Assembly: GCF_025698545.1 (NCBI RefSeq)
Contig: NC_068575.1
Location: 60,025,980-60,089,979, forward strand
Direction: 5' to 3'
Source of the DNA: Gossypium raimondii
Taxonomy: Eukaryota > Streptophyta > Magnoliopsida > Malvales > Malvaceae
Length of the DNA stretch: 64,000 bases
Shown: piece by piece, positions 53,276-64,000 of the stretch
How the letters are laid out: each line of letters begins with the position of its first letter
How positions within the stretch are numbered: the first letter of the stretch is position 1
Program-made: the position numbers and the translations under genes
Notes under the pieces: model-generated
What the model was told of the DNA's origin: nothing
Database searches by the model: none
Seen by the model: only the letters and a program-made list of their open reading frames with translations

Positions 53276-55672
53276 CTCTCTAGGTGCGTATACCATATAT
53301 TGTTTTATCATTTCAAAGGGTATTATATTACATAATGAGTAAAACCTGTGCATTTTTTGGTTGTTTCAGGTTTTTGATGGAGACATGAGGAGTGGCATAA
53401 TAAAATTTCTGTCCTGTTGGTAAGAACATGAACTACTCAAGTTAAAAACTGGTTTGCGATGCTATTAGCATCAAGTTTGCCTCACCAATCAGAATCCAGA
53501 TATAAGATAAGCACGAATGGTCTGATCCGATTTTGGATGATGTTGTGGCATCAATAGCGTATGGTGTTTTTCATTTTTATTTTTATATATACATATAAAT
53601 ATGTATACCCGAATCTGAATTTCATGCATGGCTCCACCGGCCTTGCTTTTGCAACCCCCCCCCCCTTCCTATGTACATATAAGATGTTTCAACCCCCTTT
53701 TTCTTCAAGCTGTGAATGTAAGTAGGGTTAATACAGCCACCTAATGTGTTTTCAATTAAAAGTAATACTTTTTTTTAAGTCAAAAAATATTGGTGCATTT
53801 TCCGCAGGGGAGGGATAGTCATCGAAAATATTGTAATGTGGTTGCCAAGTAATGCTACTCTCTTATCTGCTTTTATAGCCAGGTCCATTGTATTTTGTAA
53901 GTGAAGGCAATCCATTTTTGACTACGACGTTAACGGTGGAATTCCTATCTCGGTGACCAGTGGTGGCCGGTGGACTTGTGGGGTTGGGTTTTGAATAATC
54001 ACATATGGCTTCTTTCTACTGCGAAAATAATGTGGAATCCTGTCAAAATTAAATTTTCCATGGTATGACTTTGACATAATAATATTTATCTCATCACTTC
54101 TACGAAACTGAGTGGATCAAGTGTAAAGGGCAGCGCAGTGCGGTTCCAGGTCTGATCAAATCACATCATGTCAGACCCCCTGGGACATAAAATAATAATA
54201 CCATCTTCACCTCAGTGGGCTATTTTTATATTTTTATATATTATGGATATAATTAATATATTTTTGGGGACATTGATATAATTAATATTTTTATTTTTAC
54301 ATAAAATATTTGTTTTTATATGTCAGGCTAAAAAAATTGATATATAAAATATGATTTTTTTAAAAAAAATTAGATTTTATCAGAATATGCTGTATCAGTG
54401 TCAAAATAAAAGTAAAAAGGCCAGATACGATCCTGACAACCTTACTGTTCCTATACGCATGTTTTTGGTGAGGCAAAAGGAGTACAGATTTGCTAGGATG
54501 AAGTCTTTTCCACCAAAAGTCAGTTCATGCCTGCTGAAGTGCTGATGTTACTAACGAGAAAGTTGGGTTTGTTAAGGGATTTTTCTCATTTATACAAATT
54601 ACCATTGCTTAAACAAAAACAGGCTTATACCAACCGACCAAATCTTACACTATCATTACTGGTACAAAACCATGTTCATAACTTTGGTACTTAAAAAAAG
54701 AGAGTACATCTTGCCTAGGGTCTTTTAAAGGTTAGTGCAATCTTTAATGATCTCTCACATGCATTGTCTGATAAATAATATTCTATCTTCTTAATTTTCC
54801 ATTGGAAATATTATCAATTTTAATTTATTAGAACTGTTCAGCAAAAGCTAGCAGAAATCCCATGGCATAAACGCTAGCGCTGGAGGCTAACCATGCTGGA
54901 AAACGAAACCTTATAGCACAAGGAAGAAATAAGGTGTCCATTAGAGGGACAACAGGCAGCCATAGCGGGAGTATCGATACTCCTATATGCAAGAGAGACC
55001 TGAAAACCCATTGGAAACCTTGAGATTATTTTTGGATTCAAAGAACCAAGCCTAAAACAGAACAATGGATCCAGCAATAAAAAACCCAAAACGAACTATG
55101 TAACTAGAGGCCCCTAAAAGTTGAGGGATCTCTGCTAGCCCCCTCCAATCCAAGTCCTTTCATAGCACTGAGTTTTTTACACCCGAAGAAAAACTTGAAA
55201 AGGGACCAAGCACCTGAAATTTAACGACCTGAGTGAAAACCCCAAGTTGAGATGAAACTAATTCGAGCCTCGAATACGGTGCTCAAATTAAATCGGAGTT
55301 AGAGCTTTATCTGAATCAAACTTGAATAATTTGCAAATATAGGTGTTTACTTATCATGCAACACAGACCACCTTGCCCTGGTCATTATGGGGTTGGGGGG
55401 GGGGGACTAAGCGCAGCAGTCATGAGAAGCTTATCCTAATAAAACCCAGAAATTCAGACAATAGAATTCTAAAATGCTGAAAAAAGATGAGTATCTTCCA
55501 AAAGTTCAGTTAATGGCGAGTTTCCCACCAGTTCAAATTAATTTAAAAGCTCTCATGTTGTTCTCTCACTACTATTGTCTTTTGATTTGTTTGGCACAAT
55601 CGACTTGTAAACACTTGAAACACTTGAAACAAAAGTGCAATTTGCTTGTTTGATAGAATTTGCTGAAGAACC
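53276..55672. other. ARF2-ICE1 convergent intergenic region
   Basis: It contains the ARF2 3' flank and the ICE1 3' flank, as the two genes converge here. A C-run lies at about 53656-53666 and a G-run at about 55395-55406. No additional gene was recognised; short open frames at 54351-54545 and 54874-55089 (minus) have no motifs. Confidence 0.45.
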
Positions 55673-58105
55673 CTAAATCATATTGTTGAAACCAGCTGAA
55701 TCCAATAGTACAGCTTTGATCTGCTCAGGATGGATGTCCTGCCCTTCCTTGCATTGCTGAAAAATATGAACACATCAAATGATAATGTGTCGGATAAGGG
55801 TAGTTCAAGTTTTTCAACATATGACAGTGGATGTCGGATACAGGTATTTTAAGAAAATGAAGAGTCAGAGGAGTAACATTGATTAAGCAGTACACGGTTC
55901 AGGCTTTTCCTTTGTTGCTTGACCTTAGCTTGTTTAAAAAGGAAATGAGAAAGTTTATGATGGTCAGAGATTGTACCTCAGCTCGAAAGATATCCATGGC
56001 AAAGCCATTAAAACAGCTAATGACTGCTTGTTGAATATCAAGCCCAAGGCTGTCCAAAGCCCTCATTGTTGAGAGCAAAAGGCCTGGTCTGCGCCCACAA
56101 AACATGTGGATGTTTACAGCTTTTCCTTCTCTCAGCCTTACTTCAACCTATATATACATCGAACTGAGCTCAAGTATGCTAGAAACAAGAATGAACCAAA
56201 CATATACAACAGAGAGAAAGCTGAATGCAACTTTTCAATCTAAAGAGATGAGTTTTTACCCTTGCTGGCTGCCCATTGGGACTCGGTAACGAACTAGGGC
56301 AAAGTTCATCCTTGATACGACAAGGCAAGGTAGCCGGAGTGGGAGTCAAAGGATGGAAACTGGTTGTAGGTGTGAGCGAAGAGCTACCAGGGTTCGACTC
56401 CAATTCGTTATGGAGATCATTGATCCTTTGCAGTAGTTCCTTCAGGTACTCAATGGCATCCCCAAGAATAGATGCTCTATCCATCTATTAGTACAAAGGA
56501 TAAAGTAAATCGTACGACCATCAGTTAACTGCAGAAACTTAGTATTACCAATTATCCCTTTCTATGGCCATATATCGTCATCAGTATCACGAATTTAAAC
56601 AATCAAATAATTGATGAAAACTACTAAACGCCATGAATGATTCGAATGCAACGGAATGTAAAAAGCAAGGAGAATATAACAGCCTTCACTTACTGAAATG
56701 GGGTCCAAAGAACTAAGTTGACATTTAAAACACTCTTTACCAGACTCCATGTGAGAGACATTAATGCAACTTTCTCTTAAGCATTTGATACCATTCATTC
56801 ACATAAAATGCAAAAAATGTAACACCATGAAAGCAAAACAATAAAGCTTAACACACACACACATAGACACAATAATTCATACTCTGCATTCACGAGATAC
56901 AAACGAAAAGGAAAGTGAAGGGACATTCTTACTTTGCTAATCTTTGGAACAACTGACCGCAACATGTAAAGCCTATCATTGAGTTTCTTTCGACGGCGCC
57001 TCTCGGCCATTAAATTTTTAGCAGGAAGACCTTTCCTTTTACCCTTTTGATCTCCTCCAGTAACTGTACTGTTTGCATTTGAGGTGTTCCCACCATTTTT
57101 AAGAGCTTCCTCAACTTTGTTATTCTCAGTGAACTCATCTGAATCATAATTCAAAGCTGACCCATCAATGCTTACATCTTCTAGTTCATCTCTGTTGTAA
57201 TTTTTTTTCTTTTCATTCTCTTTGTTCATTTCTTTCTTCCCTTTATCCCCCACAGTTCCACTGGGAGCATTAATGTTTCCTCCACTTAAAACCCCGAAAT
57301 TCCCTCCATTATCAGCTAAATTCTTCCTCAAAGCAGCTCTTTTTTGGAACAGAGTTGGCTGTGCTCCCACTGAAGGGAAGCTATCCAATGGTCTTAGCAG
57401 CTTAGACCTATTTAGAAACAGAGGATTCCCTGGATTCTCATTAAACCCTTGAAAACCGGCGAACCCACCACCGTTTTCCGTCAGCTGAACCACTCGAGAA
57501 CCCGAGAATTGAGTCTCGGGGCAGGAATTAGCAGTGTCTAACTGATTACCAGGGCTTAAATCGGTGAAACCACCCAAAACCCTAGTATATTCCCGGTTTA
57601 ATAAAGTAGTAGCATTTGTTGTTGCTTGGTTGTCAAGGAACCCAATTTCACCCAAATCAAACCCATGGTCTAAAGGGTTATTAGAAACAACATTAAGGAA
57701 CGAAGATAAGCTTGGTTTTGGCTGCAAAAAGAACTGTACCTGAGATGGGTCAATATTGTTAAAAACAGAGGAAGATGGTGAACATGAAGAAGAAGAATCC
57801 ACTGGTCGCTGCTGCTGCTGATGATGCAGCAAGAGATTATCTTGATGGTCACCAAGATTTGGAGAAAACGAAAGTTCTCTAATATCATGATGGCTCGAAA
57901 TACCATTGTTTGGAACGTACCATTCATCATCTAACATGGATTTGAATGAAGATAAAGAAGAACCCATCATTTCTTTGTTCTCCATTATAACACTGTTGTT
58001 GTTGTTGTTGTTGTTATTACCGTTGGTTCTGTTCCATGAAGATGAGTGTTCATCTTCTTTAGTACCTTCCATCCAAACCAAACCGCTATTCACCCTTGAA
58101 AGCAT
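55673..58105 (-). CDS. ICE1: bHLH transcription factor ICE1/SCREAM
   Basis: Four exons on the minus strand, 58105-56933, 56484-56260, 56147-55977 and 55756-55673, encode 550 aa; all junctions keep phase. The N-terminus [12 protein letters not shown] is followed by low-complexity tracts: eight Asn at 30-37, four Gln near 96-99, and Ser-rich stretches. [11 protein letters not shown] holds KRAAL at 255-259, matching the family KRAAM motif where the Arabidopsis ice1/scrm-D change (R236H) maps. The bHLH spans about 361-415, with [15 protein letters not shown] as basic region and [20 protein letters not shown] starting the second exon. The C-terminal ACT-like domain is about 467-550 ([20 protein letters not shown]). 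In Arabidopsis ICE1 activates cold-response genes and partners SPEECHLESS, MUTE and FAMA in stomatal development. The close paralogue SCREAM2 cannot be excluded. Confidence 0.95.
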
Positions 58106-61100
58106 GCTTTTCTGGACAACTCTCGCTTCTGCATAAACGAAAAAAAAAACTTTTTTTTTTTCCTAAAATTGTCTTTCTTGGGAAAGTGAGAGAAGCAAAG
58201 CTGAGTTTGTTTTGTTGAGCGGTTACGGACTTAAATAAAGGGACAGCTTTGAAAGAGAGAGAAAGAGAGAGTGGAGAAGAAAGCTGCAGAGGGAAAAGGG
58301 CAAAAGCTTTTAGATTGAACCATCAAAAAAATGGATTAAATAAATAAAATAATAGATTATGAATAATATAATTAAATATATAAGGTTATCTACATTCTCC
58401 AAATAGCAAAATGAATCCACTTTTTGTTGCCAAATATTTAAAAGGGTTCAGAAATTTTTACTCTTTTTGTACTTTGATTATAGTCGATTTATAAATTGTT
58501 TAATATTTATTAGTGATTCGTTTACATGCTAAAAGGACACTTCTTTTTTTTTTATTAAAAATAAAAATGTAAGCTTTATTAACCGAAAAAGCGACCTTCC
58601 TTCTTTGGCTTTGTCGATGAAGACGCTAGAAACCTTAACGACCGTTTTGCAACTTTGAGTGTACCCTCTTTTTCGATTCTATCACTTATATTTAATTGAA
58701 AAATAATTTTCATTTTAATCCTGAAATGAGAATATAAAACTTGTTCGGAAATGGGATTTATGTGAAGATTGTAATTTTAAAAATTGGAAATATGTACAGA
58801 AATATAATAATTATGTCAATGTCAGAAATAATTTGCATGGAAGGGCTCCCAAGCATCTCGTGATTCCCTTCATTTCTTGATGATTTCACCTTCATATACA
58901 CCCACCTCTGTCCCTTCTCACTTCTCTAGTCTTTTTCAGGTAATCTTTTTTTCTCAAATTTAAAGATAAAAACATAAAAATAAATATTTACTGTGGAGGG
59001 CCTACTGAATCTATAACCAAATATCACACAATGGACCAATTTTAAATGTAATAAAGGCTGTATCATGCAAGAGATACGAACCAAAGAGTAGCCTACCCTT
59101 GTTGTTTTGTGTATTTTGGGTCTATTATTAAGGATGACCACAAAAATATCTGAAATCCATTGGTTTTCATCCCAGGGGTTTTAAAAAGAAATAATTTTTT
59201 TATATTATTCATGTTCGAAGTTCGTAATTGTCCCCCTCAATAATGTCACCTTCAAAGATAAAATAGATTTTAGCTGTGATGAGTTTGTTTTTAATATAAT
59301 TTTCAAGGTTGGCTTCCTAATATCTTTACTAAAATAAATTTTTTTACATTTTGTAATATTTTATATTTTTAAATTGTATAGATTTTATAACATGTATTAT
59401 GATTTTATAAATATTATATGTTATTACAAATTATTGATTTTTTTATAAATATATTTGGTTTAATTTTATAAAAAAAACTAAATTAAATTTGAAATTTTGT
59501 TGATATAAGGTATCAACAAAGATGGAGGAAGAGAGGGGCGATGACAAAAAAGACCAGCTCATTTAGAGAGACTCAGGATAAATGCTTATTGTATTAAGGC
59601 TTTGTGAGTGGAGAGTAGTCATCCTACAATGTTGATACCTTTGAGTAATTATAGATAAATGTGGTTCCTACCCAACTATGCAATTAAGTGGGCCCTATGT
59701 GGCCTAATGAAGGGCCCAATCGGATCCAATTGGATGTAGGGATATAACAAAAGTCCCCCAGTCAAGAGGTAGGTTATAAAGTGATCATGCATTGAGACCA
59801 TCCGTAAGTTATTCTCACGAGTAGCTATTTATAAAAAAATTAGCGGGTGCCAATTTGAAACGGTTCACCCTTATAAAGAGAAAATTCATTCATGATGAAG
59901 GGAAAGTATGGAGAAGTGCTTCCATTTTGAAATTCTCAAAAACTTCAATTTGTAGTTTAATGGGAGGCACAGTGATTCCAGAGTGCTCCCTTCTTCAAGA
60001 AAAGCATATTCATTAATAACAAATGGCTTAATGGGGTGCTCTCAACGGGTGATTAGATGGTCATTTCTTATGCGTGATAAGAGATACGTGGATAATCAGC
60101 CATTAAATGACATTGTAGATAATATAAAGTGAAAGGTCACTTGTGGGTGTCTTTTAGGTCAATTCTCATATTGTTATGTACCACAATCAGAATACTATAA
60201 AATTTAGAACAAAACAATGAGTAGTTATAAGCGAAAATTAGATCGAGTCAAGGTGAGTCAACTCTATACAAAATTTGAAACATTTTAAACTTATCAACAA
60301 CTATAAAAATCATATACATGAAATATTGTAGCTAGGCATGTCGACGTGCGTAGCTTAATGTAATTTGACATGTGTTCTTTATTTTGTTTTTATCATTTTA
60401 TCGTTGTCATGTATCTCTTTTTAAAAATATTTATTTTTTAAAAATATTTTTTGCTAACCTCTAACATTACTTGTGAAGTCTAAAACTCTAATATACTATA
60501 TATTAATCCTATATATATTTAACTTTTGTGTGATATTAATTGAAAAAATATTTTATTTAAAGAAATTAAATGATGTTTTAAAATAATTGGATTGTATATT
60601 CACTTGGGGATCAATTTAAGATACAAATCCAATTAAAGGTTTTTAAAAATAAAATTATATAAATATTTATTTTTATTTTTCAGAATTTTTTATTTTAAGG
60701 GATAAATATCAAATTTATACATACACATTGACAAATGATATTTGAACTGTGATTCATATGTATACATGAAACTTTGATTTTGATCTTATAGTACACGTGT
60801 AAAGAAATGAACACATACATTTTTTCATGTTAGATTAATAGAACTGTTTGTGTATGCAATATATCAACGTAAAATAATGTTAATTCGATAGTATTATTAG
60901 TAATTTGTAAAAATAGAACCGAATCAAAATTTTATATATATAATTATAGAAAATTAAAATTTCTTGAATGACCTTACACATTAACTTAAAATCATATATA
61001 ATTTTAATATTTATCCCTAATTTTAAATGATGTATTTAAATAGTTGAACTCCATATCTTCTTACTTCATTCACTTGCACAATATTTGTATATTTTAAAAT

Positions 61101-62427
61101 TATTTATGTAAAAGCATTGATCCATACACAGGTCAATTTAAAACATATATACCTACTCTCACATTAAATAAAATTTAGTTTAAAATTGATTTAAATTATT
61201 ATTTAAATAAAAAGAATATTAAAATTTTGAAAATCCCCAACAAAGAGGAGAGTTAATGCTAATTTTTATAAATTTTGATATATATATTATAGAAATACAT
61301 TTATAATTAATATATATCTAAAACATTCATATAATATATCGTGGCCGAAAAATATATCATCTATCAAATATTTACATAAAATTTAAATAAATTACCAATA
61401 AGTGTTGGGTGCGAATTTTGAAGACCATATTTGTTCGAAAAGATAACTAGAAACCCAAACATAAAATTAAAAACCAACATGAAGAATTAAAATAAACGAG
61501 TTGCAGCGAGGGTGGCTGGCATTGGGTTTGGTTAGTGAATGAAGGAGTGTGTGTTTAATATTTCTTGACCAAGCCCGTGAACCTTTGGGTTGTGGATATA
61601 TTGCAAAAACCAATTTGCCCTTCAATCTGCCTTTACTTTTACCCAAATCTTTGGCCTTCAAGAATTTTGCATACAAGTTGCCAGAATGATTGAGTTCAAT
61701 ATTTAATGATGTGCAACTACTGGAGAAGGTTTTAAAAGTTTTAATTTTGCTTGATGAAATTGGGTTTTTGTGTGTCATTTCATCTTTTACTAGGCTGGGC
61801 AAACGAATAATGGAAGCTTGGGAGCCAAAACTACAGTCCGTGTTGTCTCTGACCCCTCAAAGTTCATCACTTGGGAACCATTCTCTGCAATTATGAACTC
61901 AACAATTCACTGTAGGTTACGCTTTTTCTAGATTATTTCACTGATAATGGCTAAACTGTATGTCCCAGAAAAAAAAAAAGAGCTTCACTCAATGGCTTAT
62001 TCTTCGGTAACTAACAAGGTTTAAACACATCAATTCTCTTCTCCAACAAGCTAAATAGTACTCATAATTTGACTGCAAAATGGGATGTGGGTTCATTTTA
62101 TCTCATGCTTTTCTGCAACGATGATGGCTGTCAGGATCTAAAATAATTAGTTCCCAGAGGCCACCTTCACATGGTCCCTGGTATTCATGTCAATTCAAGC
62201 AAATGTTTGTAAGATCCAAGTAGCTGAAAACTGCAGAGAGCATATTGGCATTCCATGATTTCTTCCAACATCTATTTACAATTTTTTTTTTCACATGTCA
62301 ACAAAAACCAGATTTAAAAAGGAAAATTTGCACTCAACTTTCATTTTTTCAGGTTTATGCAAATTTGAGACAAACAGATTTTGTGTTTTTTCTCAAACAA
62401 ATTATAATGGAACATGAACTTATTGAT
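58106..62427. other. ICE1 upstream region and intergenic DNA
   Basis: The first few hundred bases hold the ICE1 leader and promoter, with T- and GA-rich runs near 58141-58275. At about 59510-59800 lies a stretch with ACAAAAGTCCCCCAGTC and GTATCAAC-like pieces resembling a fragment of an LTR-type element, not proven. A 111-codon minus-strand frame at 61467-61802 has no recognisable domain. Nothing else was seen. Confidence 0.4.
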
Positions 62428-63972
62428 TCAAAAAACTTCTGGTAGAGGCTTCCCTTCAAGGAATGATTTAAATAACATGAGTGATCTTTCAGGCTGTGAG
62501 AAAGGAGCTTCATGAGAAGCACCTCTGATTGTAGCAAATGACAGGATATTACCATAAACTTGAGTCCATCCACCAACCTGAAAAAAATCACTACCATGGA
62601 TCGGACACGGTTTTTGAATACAAACACTTCAAGGAAAACGAAAAGTCAAAGCAACGTAGACGAAAAAATACCTGTTTCCCTTCAAACCAAACTCTGTAAG
62701 GCACAGTTGTTTCAAGTTCTAACTCCTTTGCCAGTCGGCTTACCAGGGAGCGGCTTCCCGTCAATGGTATAACAGAATCTTGATCTCCGCTGTAAGATTC
62801 ATCAATTGTATGAGCCCCGAATGTTTTTATGGCTATATAGCATTGTGATTTTTTTACCTGTAAACCAAGACTGGTATCCCGGATTTGATTAGTGAACCAA
62901 CAATGGAGATTGTAGGCATCTCGAGGTTCAGCAGCTGATAATCCAGTATGCTGTCAACAAAAATGATAGAAGAAGCTTAAGATCATAACCAGAAAAGATC
63001 CAGGATTATTACAATGTAATTTTAGCTTGGTCAAGGATTATTACTTGCTGCACACGGTCCATAGGCGGACTCCAACAAGCCGAGCATGAAGAGCTTTTTG
63101 GACATCCTTTCGGTTTAGATAATTCACGATCTTGTCTTCGACACATACGTCTACCCTTTCAGATACTTGCTGTATGGTAAAACAAAATATCTCAGTTCAA
63201 ATAAGTTGAGGCCATGCATGGTTTTGAAGGGAAGAGTTTACCTGAGGATTTATAGCCATTGATTGTGAGAGCACTGATGATATGCAGACATCAAGTGTAA
63301 CATCATATTTGTCCACAAATTTACTGGTTTCTCTGCTTACTTGACTCATCACTTTCGAACAAGACGGTGAAACCGAGTCTCTATAGTACTCGCTGACATA
63401 TCGAGAATAGTTGCAGACGGAAGTGAACATATTGTAGGTCGAGTCCGATATCAATCCATGGGACCAGAAATATTCTGCCCTTGAATTGAAATCAGTTGCA
63501 AATTCCAGAACTGGATTACCAAGCTGCAAAGAACGAAATACATTACTTCAAGTAGAGTGATGTAATGACCGCACTTCGGATCTCTTCCCTTACATCATGC
63601 AGGTATCGGTGATTTGATTGTCACCCACACGATACTCATGGGGACGAAAGGACCTGCAGACAAGGGGTGACACCAAATCTTGGAATGCAAAATATGCATG
63701 GAAGATGTCCGAATCCTGGTAATTGCGATTAACATTTCTTTATCATGCAAATTTGAAGTTAACAGAGTAATATACTCACAGCAATTCCTTTTAAATTGAA
63801 CAGATTTTGCTTCTTGTTGAATTCAACCATAAGTTTTGCAAGTTGAGGAATATAATGGCCTGTTCATAGAGATTCAGTCATTAATTTGCGTCAAATTTAC
63901 AGGGATTTGGAATACATATAAAATATATAAGTACCTGCATAGCTTTCTCCTGTAATATATAAATCCCTGTGC
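62428..63972 (-). CDS. SCPL45: Serine carboxypeptidase-like protein (SCPL45 type), 5' part outside the window
   Basis: Seven 3' exons on the minus strand: 63972-63935, 63859-63780, 63523-63242, 63169-63045, 62950-62858, 62789-62672 and 62577-62428. The N-terminal part, including any signal peptide, lies beyond the right edge. The S10 peptidase catalytic regions are all present: the nucleophile Ser in RDLYITGESYAGHYIPQLA (Ser codon at 63942-63944), the Asp motif VYSGDQDSVIPLTGSR, and the His motif RGASHEAPFSQPERSL near the C-terminus EGKPLPEVF. The middle carries YDVTLDVC, VDVCVEDKIVNYLNRKDVQ and LHARL. These features and SVCNYSRYVSEYYRDSVSP match the SCPL44-46 subgroup; SCPL45 is my best match from memory. 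Members are secreted or vacuolar and act as carboxypeptidases or acyltransferases; this subgroup is usually annotated as carboxypeptidase. Nothing looks broken in the visible part. Confidence 0.93.
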
Positions 63973-64000
63973 CTGTAATTTGGAAATTTATTATACCAGT

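Noticed and set aside
61467-61802. 111-codon minus-strand open frame upstream of ICE1
   Set aside because: No family resemblance, no clear splice sites or neighbouring exons. It is kept as an unexplained frame only.

Overview
The window is AT-rich nuclear DNA from a flowering plant. Every gene found has many short exons with GT-AG introns, and all match plant families. The proteins look like a eudicot of the malvid group. A Malvaceae genome such as cotton (Gossypium) is my best guess from the style of the proteins and repeats, but this is an inference. No bacterial, organellar or viral gene was seen.

Layout. 1-7.4 kb: no recognisable gene, one tRNA-derived SINE and one small MITE. 7.5-13.8 kb: a compact plus-strand cluster with a classical short-chain dehydrogenase/reductase (4 exons, 314 aa), a broken copy of the mitochondrial succinate dehydrogenase assembly factor SDHAF2, and CRL (CRUMPLED LEAF, chloroplast envelope; 265 aa). 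13.8-18.5 kb: repeats, including a 560-bp hAT-like element inside a SINE. 18.5-20.1 kb (minus): a group X AP2/ERF transcription factor, ERF114-like. 20.1-30.4 kb: intergenic, repeat-rich. 30.4-35.5 kb (minus): the copine BON1/BONZAI (16 exons, 577 aa). 35.5-48.7 kb: a long gene-free stretch with fold-back elements, SINEs, paired MITEs and a retroelement remnant. 49.2-53.3 kb (plus): AUXIN RESPONSE FACTOR 2 (14 exons, 862 aa) with an intact tasiR-ARF target site and upstream ORFs in its leader. 55.7-58.1 kb (minus): an ICE1/SCREAM bHLH factor (4 exons, 550 aa). 62.4-64 kb (minus): the 3' part of a serine carboxypeptidase-like gene (SCPL45 type) that runs off the right edge.

How the genes relate. 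They are independent plant loci, not an operon or pathway. From memory, the first three correspond to neighbouring Arabidopsis loci At5g51020-At5g51040, and ERF114, BON1 and ARF2 to At5g61890-At5g62000, so the window carries two conserved gene neighbourhoods. Exon boundaries were placed by hand from splice sites, reading phase and family sequence. All seven models other than the SDHAF2 copy keep phase throughout.

No new biological system is evident. The most notable items are the multiply damaged SDHAF2 copy and two different hAT-like elements whose 8-bp target duplications both coincide with the B-box of the same SINE family.
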